A DNA stretch of 64,000 nt, from NCBI GenBank assembly GCA_039621445.1, contig CP154956.1:62060362-62124361 (forward strand), read 5' to 3'. Below are positions 9,401 to 19,269 of this stretch, piece by piece. How positions within the stretch are numbered: the stretch's first letter is position 1; each line of letters starts with the position of its first letter. The notes beneath the pieces are model-generated. The model ran no database searches. It had not been told where the DNA came from and saw only the letters and a program-made list of their open reading frames with translations. Made by a program: the position numbers and the translations under genes. Origin of the DNA: Euglena gracilis. Taxonomy: Eukaryota > Euglenida > Euglenophyceae > Euglenales.

Positions 9401-10519
9401 CATCCCCCCAGAAAAATTTTCCATCTGCTTCTGCTGCAGATTTTGAAAATTTTCAGCCAGCTGGGACGCTAGCCCAGCCTGGGTTCTTTCCATTTGCTGC
9501 ACCACTCCTTGAAAGTTTTCCGTGACCCGCTGAAACTGCAGGGACACCAACTGCTCCAGGCGGCTAACTGAAGCAGCTGTGGTGGCCCCCGCTTCAGCAA
9601 GCCGACTTTGCAGGTCGCCAACCCAACCGTCCAACCGCTGGATCTCCTGCCCCAGAACCACCGAGGCAGCGGCCTGTGCCTCCGCCTCCTCCCACAGCCT
9701 CTGGGGGGGGTGCGGGGGGTGCCTCCCCTTCGGGCTCTGTTCTGGCACCAACCCCCCCTGGGCTGTCTGGTCCTCGTCCTCCATCAAATCCCCTGCTGGG
9801 GGCAGCTCCTGCAGCTGCCACTGGGTGGCTGGGTCTGGGGCATGTCCTTGGGGCCCATCATGCCCGGGACCGGCATGCACCAGCAGGCAATGGTCGGGTC
9901 CGGCTGGGAAATGCCCAGACCCGACATGGCCCACCGGCGCATGTGCCGGCCCGGCATCCCCAGGGTTCTGCCAGGGCCCCGCCTCCAATAGAAGGGGCTG
10001 GGCATGGCTTTCAAATTCTTCTTCGTCTTCTTCTTCTGTTGGTTCTTCCTCTTCTTCTTTGATCTTCCCTCGCATTGCAAATTGCCACATGACCTGCCTG
10101 GTCATGTCATGCACAAACCCTGGCATGACCAAGCTGGGCATGCCGGAGAGCAGTCCCAGGCTGCTGGGCAATGCCATGCCGGACCCAGATGGTTCAGGTT
10201 GCTGGGGGTCCGGCTGGGCATGCCCGGCGATGGCCAGGAGTTGCTGGGCCTGGCCGTAATGGCTGGGGCTGCCATGGCTGTGGCTTGCTTCGTCCTCCTC
10301 CTGGTAATCTGGGAGTTCCCCAGGCTCACCTAGTGTGAGCCCAGAGGGCTCAAACCCCCCTCTGCGACCATGTAGGGGTTGCCCCTCCTGAGGTCCCTGG
10401 GTAGGGACCCCTGGCGGCGCAACCCGCGTAGGATCGTTTTTGTTTGAGCCCGTCGGGCCCACGAGGAAAAATGGGGTAGGGGTGGGTGTTGTTGAGGATG
10501 GTGATGTTGAAAATGACAA
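6470..10519 (-). CDS. Element 1 Gag polyprotein (capsid-like domain and two CCHC zinc knuckles)
   Basis: A 1349-residue frame. About the first 50 residues are encoded inside the LTR, and the frame then runs through the primer-binding site into the internal region. A Pro/Gly/Gln-rich N-terminus is followed by a long Q/E/L-rich coiled coil with many ENFQ-type repeats (roughly residues 270-600), then a Gly/Pro/Ala-rich stretch. A capsid-like segment contains ELKGDFHDFSVKF and RLELQRRQEMGERVRF. Basic sequence then leads to two C-x2-C-x4-H-x4-C knuckles, CSQCGATDHWSREC and CYECGKTGHLARQC, that would bind the RNA genome. It ends at a UGA, after which the same frame continues into Pol. It is long for a Gypsy Gag because of the coiled coil. 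Confidence 0.8.
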   Translation of the reverse strand: MSFSTSPSSTTPTPTPFFLVGPTGSNKNDPTRVAPPGVPTQGPQEGQPLHGRRGGFEPSGLTLGEPGELPDYQEEDEASHSHGSPSHYGQAQQLLAIAGHAQPDPQQPEPSGSGMALPSSLGLLSGMPSLVMPGFVHDMTRQVMWQFAMRGKIKEEEEEPTEEEDEEEFESHAQPLLLEAGPWQNPGDAGPAHAPVGHVGSGHFPAGPDHCLLVHAGPGHDGPQGHAPDPATQWQLQELPPAGDLMEDEDQTAQGGLVPEQSPKGRHPPHPPQRLWEEAEAQAAASVVLGQEIQRLDGWVGDLQSRLAEAGATTAASVSRLEQLVSLQFQRVTENFQGVVQQMERTQAGLASQLAENFQNLQQKQMENFSGGMTALSELVTNRLGESLGTVAQLAQRVQGLEAIASQGHQPAEGQGFNEAMAGRVKNFEELLITSVRTTEEVMRSQELASGRQQAQAEALDQKLNQLTGELGGLRERNAGIAQALQNFRAELDGQATAIAEQQGTIREDIRELRARAEGQGHSLQELWAEVTTHGQVIQAHNALLMEVDSTIRGTPKENAEIKNRLFVLENKIENFGKFCPPIQELPGPPRGVGPESEDPQGPEARVPPATTDQTQPMPGAQSANGSGAAGGNMPPGPQHQLPVHPSVLGGKGPVAPQGLSAGPSSGAAETVTQIPGEVVSPGPASVTAVFPNGFSGSGPQRPRGSQPPGPMAAGGSLPQGPTAAGGSQPQGPRAAGGSPVQVPAAGGIPAAQTPGTFGFQGVDWEEAEHQIKAHGFFNFLARLGAQERQQQQSQQNSRTTGQSSTAKPQAAGTADLQGQGRDQPGVKSAEHQWPPQPRGFPAGGEFTGAMDPFAWAPEAGAASCSAAPLAFGSQDTGAWVRGVQAAPVHVAPAAPSPAASMFLGPLATLLTKDLVKPELKGDFHDFSVKFQLYMQQVSMGQPVGEEFKMLVLTGCLDHSSRLELQRRQEMGERVRFQDFWNWLAQKYGGDIQASLHEQLRALRPANTGKLTLPAWREYESQFKLIFCRMENPSEEEAQALVLQQLPDSMRRAIIREQTRKNQDAPPPVRLWPHPWVAAEKATQLAQEAVGEGEPVTVRAHRDSFLIKLYSRRALERLMMRNGATLQGGNTVKITPHETKLGLEEVFRHAENELRCQERSDSYGRSWGGRGVPAHQEDHWAGGLDNFSVSEVKSQEARPAQPQKTVSQPAEGGAKAGPPKGPEGPQDRQSRHRGGSPGKGREGRRSPSPGQKGKGFGKGAGKGGPDFRPARSPTPHPATNREQTPPRSPRSGPSVDQPCSQCGATDHWSRECPGKKCYECGKTGHLARQCWWRKGKGKGASTPPRRGSA
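10359..10370 (-). other. Element 1 primer-binding site
   Basis: On the minus strand, TGGTCGCAGAGG follows directly after an LTR edge ending in ACA. The same layout (ACA then TGGT, one or two variable bases, GCAGAGG) is found in Elements 2 and 3, whose LTR edges are fixed by paired copies. It is near-complementary to the 3' end typical of initiator tRNA-Met, but the primer tRNA is not proven. Confidence 0.6.
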
Positions 10520-11666
10520 ATGAGCCCACAGGCCTTAATGGCCACCCTGACCAATGATGCCCATCATGACCCGGCATCTTGGGTCATGATGGCCATGATG
10601 GGACGGAGGGTCGAAAAACGCCCATTTTCAGCTCGAAAGCACTTTTGCTGGGTCCAGGAGGCCAAAAAGCATGGTTTTGGACAAAATGATTTTTCGATTT
10701 TTTTGGACTATTTTTGGCCGAAAACGGCTGAGTGCAACATGGCCAAAATCTGCCGAAAAACGGCTGTATCTCGGGCTAGGCGGTGAGCTGCGGGGAAATC
10801 AAAAACCCAGTATATAGAGCGTTCCAAAGGCTTCAAATTAGGTCTCTGGACATTTCCCTTGATTTTGCTTCATTTTTGAGAAATTTTGAAACCATTGATT
10901 TTTTGGCCGAATTTTGGCCGAAAACGGTCAAAAAAGTCGGACACTGAAAAAGTGTACAAAACGGCCGTCTGGGCCGAAAACGGGCATATCTCGGGCTGGG
11001 CGAGGAGTTGCAGGGAAATCAAAATACCAGCAGATGGGGCGTTTCAAGGGCTTCACATTAGGTCTCCGGACATTTCCTTTGATTTTGCTTCATTTTGGGG
11101 ATATTTTGAAAAGTGACATTTTTTTGATGGAAATAGCAGAGTCCAAAGGAGGGGGCGGGCTTAAAAAGGGGGGCGGGCCGATCCTACCCAGTTTAGACCC
11201 CTTCGCGCGTGAATAACTCGAGCCTGGCGGGGAGTTGGGGGTCAAACCCAGGTCATTCGAAAACAGGAAATCCAGTGGCTCGCGACTGAATTTTTTTTTT
11301 CGGGAACGCGGCCGGGATCATGGTGATAATCCGTCGGTTCCCGAGGTGGCCCCGAGGGGGGGGGGAGGGGGGGTTCGGGGGGGGGTTTCCCCCCAGGGTA
11401 AGTTTCGCTCTTACCCATAAAGGGATAAGAGCTCAGCGACCCCCCTTTAGGCCCATACGTGCAGATACAGTTGCTTCGATAACTAAATATTTTTTGGCCA
11501 AGAATGGGGTGCCCCCCCCCCCTGGTGTGGGGTCCCCACTCCACTAGAGGGGCTGGAGTTGGTTTGCTCAAAAAATTAGGCCTTTCTGCCCAGGAAGTTT
11601 TTGAAACTGGCCAGTGGAGGGGGGTGGAGGCATTTACAGCCCATTATCAACGAATTGGTGGCCAAG
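10371..11666 (-). repeat. Element 1 5' LTR (inner edge defined, outer edge not) and adjoining non-coding DNA
   Basis: The plus-strand sequence from 10371 begins TGTAGGGG, the complement of an LTR ending in CA, beside the primer-binding site. Gag starts at 10519, inside this block. The rest is non-coding and AT-richer than the coding part, with two tandem copies of a segment of about 220 bp (separate entry). Homopolymer G runs lie near 11350-11400, and nothing else is recognisable to 11666. Without a second LTR copy I cannot tell where the LTR ends and older flanking DNA begins. Confidence 0.5.
10754..11111. repeat. Diverged tandem duplication, period about 220 bp
   Basis: Two copies share the core motif ATCTCGGGCT, a variable spacer, then GGGGAAATCAAAA or AGGGAAATCAAAA, and the stretch GACATTTCCYTTGATTTTGC with a common TTCATTTT end. 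The first copy is at about 10754-10890 and the second at about 10976-11111. A weaker third echo of the motif (ACTCGAGCCTGGCGGGGAGTT) occurs near 11214. Confidence 0.65.
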
Positions 11667-12773
11667 TGACGACCGTTTGAGGTCGACCGCCGGGCGGCGG
11701 AGTTTTTCCTCTTAGAAGGCCTTTTTAAGGGCGGTTTAGCTCTAATTTTAAGGCTTTCTAAAGATTTCCATTAAAATTCCCTCTCCTAGGGCGCCCATGG
11801 TTTGGTTGTGCAAGGAGAGAGATTGAGTGATGCTAGGTATTCCCAAATGGTGATTTTGGGTTTATTTAGCACATTTTAAGCTTTTTATGCATTTTTCCTT
11901 TGGTTTTAAGGGAAAATGTTGGATTTGGTGAGAGCGCTTGCAAGCGCTTGGAACAGAATTTTAAGAGATTGGCGCCTGAGTTCCTGGAGTTTTTGCAGGG
12001 GTTTGCAAAGCTCAATAATGATGGAATTCAGCATAATTTATCAAAATCAAGGGGGGAAACCTTGATTTTGACCTGGGTTGGTTGATTTTGATGCAATGGG
12101 CAAGGATTTGGGATTTGAGAGCGCTTAGGAATCAGCGCACTCAATCCTAAATTTAACTGCCCATCAAGTGCATCAAAATCATATATTCTCTCACAGGGGT
12201 TTCCTCTTCACTTGTTTCACCATTGCATTTGTTGTGTCAATTACAACCAATTACATTCAATCATTGAACTTGGATTTACAATTGGAATTGCAAATGGAAG
12301 GACAACAAATCAATCAAGAAAGCTCAATTGAAGAAGGTGAGGTTTGTCTTCCCCCCACCTCATCTGTGGGAAAAGGGGCAGGGGGGTGGGACTCTTCAAC
12401 TCAGGCAACCACAGGCCATTTTTCACCCCAAAACCCCCTTTTTGGCCCAGAAACTGTGAGAAATGACACCCAGGGGGGGGGTGTTGGCTCTCACTGGTTC
12501 AGCTGAGCAGGGAGGGGTTGAAACCCCAAAGGCACCCCCCTTGGAGATCCCAGTGACACCACCCTCAGGGGTCGGGGAGGGTCCACTGGGAAGTTTCTCC
12601 TTGGAAATGATGGCCCAGTTTCGGCCACCGGGGGGTGCAGAATGGGAAAAAATTTCCGACACAAGTCGGCTCGAGCAGCCAAAAAACGATCCTACGCCGG
12701 AAACTGGCCCGGGGCGGGGGTTTCCGCTTCACCCCAGCGCTGCCGTGGGACATGGCAGCACGGGTGTGAAACA
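11667..12773 (+). repeat. Element 2 5' LTR
   Basis: A direct copy of 35244-36349. It starts TGACGACCG and ends GTGTGAAACA. The distal third (from about 12294) is an open Gag reading frame in the other LTR copy. Here one extra G in the run at about 12472-12480 breaks that frame. Confidence 0.9.
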
Positions 12774-14657
12774 TGGTAAGCAGAGGTTTTTCCTTCAGCC
12801 CTCAGTCGGAAATTTTGGGTTGGAAATCCCTGCTCAGAATGTTTTCGTTGATAATCAGCCAATGGCCCAATCTCAGATGGTAAATCTGACGATTGGAGTT
12901 TCGGGGCACAGGGAGTTGGGACCCGAAACCAGTTTGGCTGGACTCAGAACCCCCACAAATATGGGACAGATGTTGGAATTTCAGGGTGGGGATGGCCAGG
13001 TTGTCATTTCCAACCAACCGTGTTTTCCAGAGCCTTTTTCAGGGGTTTTGCCTTTGCAAAATATGGGGTACGGTTTTGTGCTGCCTGAGTTGCAACCTCT
13101 CCCAGATTTTTCATGGGTATAAAATATTTTGAGAATCTGCCATCATTACCCGCTTTTGCATTGCCTTTGCCTCCAGCTCAACCAGTTTCTTCAACACCAG
13201 CCCAAGAGCCGGTGGCACTTTTGCAGTTTTCCCAACCATCCCAGGTAGATGGGCTGGCGAAGGAAACGGGAAGTGCCTCGGCAGGGCAGGGGGGTGATAA
13301 CCCCAGCCCAGTTTTCTTTGAAAAGCAAGCACAGGGCCATGTGCTGGGCTTAAACAACAATAATAACTGGGACAGCAGCGAACGGGTCAGAGCAGAAGTC
13401 GAGCAGGCAGAGGAAAACCCGAAGGACCAGCCCAGCTCGACTTCTGCTCGGCGACCCCGAACACCAGCTTCATCACAAGGTAGTGATGAAGTTCAGCAAA
13501 AACGGCTGCACCGTGAGGTTGATCACGGTCAGCCAGCAGCTGCTGCAGCCCCCCAGCCTCCTCATATTTTCATCGAGGGGGGTGAGGAGGAGGTCCAACC
13601 CCCAGCCTATGAAAGTTCTGAAGCCACCCCCAGGGGGGGTTCACAAAATCAGGGATTTGAAGACGCCTGGGGGCAATTTTTACAAAGTAACAGAGACCTC
13701 CAGTGGACAGTGCAGCACCTGGCTTTTCGGGTTTTGGCTTTGGAAAAAGCCAACGAAGAGTGGGTTCTGCAGCAGCAGCAGCAACAACCCCCCGCTGTCG
13801 ACATCCACCTGGTGGAGCACACGGCTGCACGAAGCGAAGAAACGGCCAGGGCTGACTGCCTCCATATTTTTGAACTTTTTGAGAAAAAATGTGAGGCCCA
13901 GGTGCAAATTTCTGTGCAAAAAATTGACGCACAGGCACTTGAACTTTTTGTCGGGCAGGAAAAAAGTTTTGAGGAAAAACTGGCCCAGCAGTTTTCTTCG
14001 AGCCCTGATCAGTTTTTGGCCCTGAGGCAGGAATTTTTACGAATTTTGGACAGCCTGCCACAGGAAATTTTTAAGCAAGTGCAAAGTCAGGTGGCTGCCT
14101 TACCAATTAAGGATCTCGTGCTTGAAAATTTTCAGCGGTTTGCTGAGAGTTTTAAAGCCGCCCAGCCAGCTCAGGGGGGGGGGGAGGCAGAAACTCTCCA
14201 GGAGCTGGCCGTTGTCGCTGCCAAAATCATTGAAGTTCAGGCTGACCTGGTATCGCTGCGTAGTACGGTACAGGGCCAGGCTCAGCAGCTCCAGCAGTTC
14301 GCTGATTATGTTTCCCAGCTGGGTGAACAAAAAACAGCGATGAATACAGCCCTCCATGGTTTTGGTGGGGGTATTCAAAAACTGCACCAGAATATTTCAG
14401 ATGAAGTAGAGAAACGACACTCAGAAATACAAAAACTGTTGACGGATTGTCAGCAGAATTTTCAGAGTGTTTATCAGCAGATTTTTTCCCAGGAGAAAAA
14501 ATTTGGTGGGCTGGTGGAGGAATTAAGGCAGGGACTTGCAAAAGTTGGGGGGAACACTTTCGAGTTACAGAAAGTGCTGCAGGATTTACAAAAAAATGGA
14601 GAGAAAAATGAAGTTTACCCCCCGACAAAAAGGAAGAATACCCCCCCTGGTGATTGA
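12294..14657 (+). pseudogene. Element 2 Gag remnant (LTR-initiated, frame-broken, capsid missing)
   Basis: The frame begins in the LTR (MEGQQINQESS), is shifted by the LTR G run, continues through the primer-binding site to 13122, and shifts again into a 514-residue frame (13113-14657). That frame is a Pro/Gln-rich region followed by a long coiled coil with repeated Q-rich heptads (for example EEKLAQQFSSS), like the central coiled coil of the Element 3 Gag. The capsid-like and zinc-knuckle parts are absent: the coiled coil runs straight into sequence resembling the linker after the C5 methyltransferase in Element 3. The protein would not assemble a normal particle. Confidence 0.7.
12774..12786 (+). 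other. Element 2 primer-binding site
   Basis: TGGTAAGCAGAGG directly follows the LTR end. It differs from the Element 3 site (TGGTACGCAGAGG) at one position and from TGGTAGCAGAGG, the complement of many animal initiator tRNA-Met 3' ends, by one extra base. Confidence 0.65.
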
Positions 14658-17600
14658 TTATCTCCTAAGTGCTGGGGATTTTCTGGGGGGGCAGCCCAAA
14701 GAAATTTCCCAAAATTCCCAGGATTTTGAGGAATGGGAAATTCCAGACCGTTGCTGTCATTTGGCCAACACCTTGAAGGTCAATCAGGTGTTGCCCATTG
14801 AGAACGAGCTGCAACTTTTGATGCTATCACAGACGTATCTCCCTAACGGAGATACCAAGCAGCTCAAAGTTTTGGTTGACACGGGAGCCCAGGTGAACCT
14901 GGTCAAAAGGTCCATCGTTCCAAAACATTTGGCCAGGTCACCGCGAATGCCTATTCGGCTGGTGGCTGCCAACGGCCAATGTGTTTTGGGGGGCGACCAG
15001 TGTATTAAGTTGGAGTTGGGTTTTCAACGCAGGGGTACGGGGCAGGGGGGCACCCAGGCCTTGTACCTCGAAGGGGAATTCTACCTCGCGGATATTGAGG
15101 TAGATGCTATATTATCATTTCCATGGTTAGCCGAACATGGTGTGGGTGTGTTCCCACACCATAAGGCTTTGGTTTTTGACAATCCTAATCTGACTTTCTT
15201 GTACGGGTGGGATACAAGAAATCAGAAACGGAAATCCCATAAGGGGAAGAAAAAACACAATTCACAAAAAAGAATTGGGGTTGTGGTTTCTGACTTCGGA
15301 GAATCCCCTGAAAACGCACCAACCACGGAGTCCCTTGAAAATGAAAGGGTGTGGTCGGACCTGCAAAAAATGAATTTGCACCTACCCTTGCAAGGCTTTG
15401 ATATGCAACCAAAATTCCTTGGCAAGAAGGAATTGCATACCATAGCCAAGCATCTCACCGAATCGCCAGCCGAGGACAAGGCAGTGAATGCCATAATCCA
15501 GGCTCGCGACTCGGGTGAGAAGGAAGACCCCAGGGTGGTAGCATTTCGGGATAAAATTTTTCAGGATTTTGAAGGGGAGGTGTTGGGTACGGAGGTACCC
15601 CCTGACCCTCCCGTTCGGGGACCTTATGGGTACGCCCAGATTCCTCTGAAGGAGGGGGCTGTACCCACAAGGCAAAAACCCTTTGTCTTACACGGCGAAA
15701 GATTTGAGGCTCACAAAAAGGTCACACAGGAATGGTGGGACCGGAAATTTGTTGAGCGATTGCCCAAGGGAACGGTTTCGGAATGGCTGTCCGTAACATT
15801 TGTAGTGCCGAAAAAAGGAGGTGACTGGAGGGGAGTGGTAGACATGCGGGGGCCTAACAGTCAAACTAGGCGTGTGTCCTACCCCCTTCCCGTAATTGAA
15901 GACCTCCTGGTAAAACAAGGTGGAAACATGATGTTTTCCATCTTGGATTTACGGCAGGCTTTCCACCAACAGCCGTTGGACCCGGAAAGCCGGCCCATCA
16001 CATGTTGCAGTACCCCCCTCGGTCTTTTTCAGTGGAGGGTTAATGTGATGGGTCTAACAAACGCAAGCCAGCAGTTTCAGCAAATGATGGAGGATCGCAT
16101 CTTCTCGGTGGGGGATGTGGCTGATCCTTACATCGACGACATTTTGATTGGAACTCGAGTGAATCCTGGTGCGGATTTACTCGCAGCACATGACAAGGAT
16201 TTGCGAAGAGTCCTTGAAGTTTTACGAAAAGACAGATTTGTAGCCGACAAAAGAAAATGCCGTCTTTTCGTAAAAGAAGTTGAGTTTTGTGGCCATGTTC
16301 TGGGTGGTGGGGTGAGAAAACCATCCCCTGGAAAGCTAATGGCCATTGAAAAATGGGAGCTACCCCAAACAATCACGGGTCTACGTGCCTTTTTGGGGTT
16401 CACAAAATTATTACAGCTCCTATGTGAAGGATTACGCCCACATTGTCGCTTGCCTTCAGGATAAGCTCAAAGTTTCTCGAGTGGACGGCAAGAAGGGTTC
16501 CAAGAAAAGGATTTCTTGGGAACCATCCGACATTGAGGCATTTGAGAAAATTAAATCACTGTTGTGCAGTGAATTAATTTTGCAACACGTTAAGCCAGAC
16601 AAACCATTTGTTTTAAGAGTGGATGCCAGCCAGTATGCGGTTGGTGCCACCCTTGAACAATTGGTTGGGGAGGATAGGGCTCCTACTCCTGAAGACGTAC
16701 GGGCCAAGCGTACTGTGCCTGTCGCCTTCATGAGTAGGAAGCTAACGGGCAGCCAAAGAAACTGGGTACCTAGGGAACAGGAGACTTATGCCATAATCCT
16801 AGCCTTACAAAAGTGGGAATCATGGATTGGGCTGCAGCCCGTCCTGGTTCTCACGGACCACAAGGCTCTAGAATCTTGGGCTAGAGAGGTTCTAGATACA
16901 CCAAGTGGTCCCATTGGGAGAAGGGCTAGGTGGCATCAAATATTATCAAAATTCGATTTGTCGGTTGGGTATATCCCGGGACGGGGGAATACCATAGCCG
17001 ATTTATTGTCAAGATGGGCTTACCCGGCCTCCCAAGCCTTGAAGGACATTTCAAGGCATGGGTCAGCCCTTGACACCGAGGAAATGAGGGAAATCATTCA
17101 AACCGAAAAAATGGAGGAAGCCGAATGTATGTGGCTACGGTTGGTGGACCAACCAACCACAGCCAACACATACATTCGTGGAGTCACCACACGGGGTGGT
17201 GCTACCACGGGGTCCGGGGACGCGGGTGGACGGTGCACACGACCGGGGGATAGGAAGTCAGAACCACTTGGAGGAACAAAACCCCAGGGGTTGGGTTCAA
17301 CCTCCACCCCCAAGGGAGAAAAAGGAAAACATGTTTCATTCTCAACTCGGGTTGACGAGTTTGGGAATGAGACAAGTCTTATGGAGGAGGTCCAAGAGCC
17401 AAGGGGGGAGCATTTTCCATTGACACCCACTTCTATACCAGCTTCACCAACGACGCCAACCCCTGAACCTGCTGCCGCGGCTACCACTGAGGTACCTGGG
17501 GCAGACCGAGAATCACCCGTGTTGTCTTCAGGTGGTTTGAGTGGTGAGGGGGGGGAAGCCACTTCTACAACCGATTCCTCACCCATCCCCCCTGGTTCTG

Positions 17601-18851
17601 TGTGGGATTTATCGTGGAAGGAGGAATATTTAAAATGTCCCCGTTGGTCACCAATTTTTCAGGCTACCCAGGATTCAAAGGTGCCGTGGCCTGAAAATAT
17701 CAAGGTTTTTGGTGACAAAATGTTTTTCGAGGAGAGGCTTTGTGTGCCCAAATCTCTCCAAGAAAAACTCATTCGGGATCACCACTCATACCAAGGGCAT
17801 GTGGGATTCCCAAGGCTATGGGAATGCATGTCCCTTAGGTATGATTGGGCTGATTCCTCACTCGCTCGAGATTTTGCTAAAGGAGTCATGGGCCTTTGTG
17901 GGACTTGCCAAGCGTGCCGAAGGCCGGCGAGTCTTAAGGGTTTAGTGGAATCTACACCCATACCCCCAGCCGTAATGTATTCGTTGGCCCTTGACATGTT
18001 TAGCATGCCTCTCGTGGAGTGGGAAGGGAATTCTTACGACTCCATGCTTGTGTGTGTGGATCGTCACTCCGGTTGGATAGTGGCGATCCCCCACCTAGCA
18101 AAAGGATTTACGGGAGCCAAGGCAGCCAAGCAAATGCTGTTGCATGCTTGGAGACCTTTTGGCGTCCCTTCCATTATTACTTCCGATCTAGGCTCACACT
18201 TTGTCGCCGGTTGGTGGCAGACAATGTGTGCCTTGATGGGAATTAGGCAAGACCATCACCAGGCGAATGGTAGGGCGGAGAGGGCTGGCCAACAAATAAT
18301 GGAACGGCTAAAAAAAATTCAGGTTGAGGACAAGTTGAATTGGGTTGAAGCCCTCCCCCAAGCACTAGATCGTATCCATGATACGCCGGGGGAGAGTGGC
18401 CTAAGCCCATTTCAAATTTTGTTCGGTCGGCACCGTTCATTGGGTGGTTTGCCTTATGAACCATTAAGGGATTGTGAAGATGCCAGATCATTTTTCTCTC
18501 GGCAAAGAGAAATTGATTTGGTAGTGGCTGGCAAAATGAATAATTTGCATGCCAAGCAATGTGCTCGGGCCAACCGTGGTTTAGACGGTTGGGAGCCATT
18601 GGAGGTGGGGAATCTGGTGTGGTACCTGAGACCCCCCGATAGTGGCACAAAAATTGGATTCCCGTTGGTTGGGCCCTTGCAAGGTTACCGCAAGGGAGGG
18701 AATTCATTCCCACCTAATTGAGGTTAAACTGGGCTATATTATGAAGGCCCATAGGAAGGCTTTGAAGGTGTATGTGGAGGATCCCACATCTGATAAGCCT
18801 ATCCCCCTGTTTTTCCACCGGCGGACGGGGCTCATTGCGGGAAATTGGTGA
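14536..18851 (+). pseudogene. Element 2 Pol: protease, RT, RNase H, most of integrase (frame-broken)
   Basis: The first frame (to 16464) has a linker IPPLVIDYLLSAGDF that matches the Element 3 linker (LIEYLLSALDF), then an aspartic protease with DTGAQVNLV near 14878 and an RT with DPYIDDILIG near 16126. An extra A near 16403-16408 moves the reading to a second frame (16346-18721). This carries RNase H (TDHKALESW), the integrase zinc finger (HHSYQGHVG, C-x2-C) and the core residues LALDMF, TSDLGSHF and NGRAERAGQQ. The residues before HHQANG are shortened by about six compared with Elements 1 and 3. A second extra A near 18648 gives a third short frame ending at the insertion point. Pol resumes at 33850 beyond the nested element. 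Confidence 0.85.
18818..18828 (+). repeat. 11-bp direct repeat flanking the TIR element, left copy
   Basis: CCGGCGGACGG occurs here and again at 33850-33860. In the interrupted pol the codons for Arg-Arg-Thr span it on both sides, so one copy is the original target and the other its duplication. It sits 12 bp from the inverted repeat on the left and 10 bp on the right. A 9-11 bp duplication is characteristic of Mutator-like elements. Confidence 0.7.
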
Positions 18852-19164
18852 TGGACTTTTTGGTGGTCGGTACCGACTAGTCGGTAGCGACTAGTCGGTA
18901 CCGACTGTTGGTGATGGCCTACCGACCATTGGTGGTCGGGCCGACTAGTCGGCCCGACCACCAATTTTAAGTCCACCCCCCCCCTACAAAAAAATTTTTA
19001 ACCCCCCCCCCCCCTCCAAAAAAAATCATTGAAATATGAAGGAAAATGACTCGAAACCCACCCAAATGCCTTCAGAAACCCCCATTCGGGGGTCCATTTG
19101 CCAAAAAAATTGGGTAATATGTTCTTTTTGCGCCAGTTCTGTGAAACTTGTCTTTGTCCAGGAG
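18841..19164. repeat. TIR element, left inverted repeat
   Basis: The reverse complement matches 33487-33839 through GAAATTGGTGATGGAC, a palindrome cluster, a C-rich and A-rich segment, and a well-conserved inner part (GAAAATGACTCGAAACCC, CCCATTCGGGGGTCCAT, TCTTTGTCCAGGAG). Similarity stops abruptly after CCAGGAG. Confidence 0.88.
18862..18965. repeat. Palindrome cluster in left TIR
   Basis: Overlapping self-complementary units built from GGTACCGACTAGTCGGTACC and variants, each centred on CTAG. It ends in a perfect 38-bp palindrome at 18928-18965 whose arms read ATTGGTGGTCGGGCCGACT. It would form strong hairpins or cruciforms. Confidence 0.85.
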
Positions 19165-19269
19165 TCCAGTTGGACGGGTGGGGGTCCGGGGGGGGCGCAC
19201 CCCCCCCCCCCCGGAGGAGGCCGTAGTAGGAGGGCCAAATCGTACTCCCGAAGGAACCCCGATGTGCGA

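Larger units (their letters stand above)
1..11666 (-). mobile_element. Element 1: Ty3/Gypsy retrotransposon with two DNA methyltransferase domains (3' end outside window)
   Basis: The element is defined by a 5' LTR edge at 10371 followed by a primer-binding site, a long Gag, and a Pol with N6-adenine and C5-cytosine methyltransferase-like domains, aspartic protease (DTGA), reverse transcriptase (YVDD), RNase H, and an integrase with HHCC and D,D,E residues plus a C-terminal chromodomain-like segment. The order RT-RH-IN makes it Ty3/Gypsy-type. It is very GC-rich, with many G and C runs, unlike Elements 2 and 3. The outer LTR boundary is not defined, so the upper coordinate is only the edge of Element 2. 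Two frame breaks in RNase H suggest this copy is inactive, or that the assembly has indels. Confidence 0.8.
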
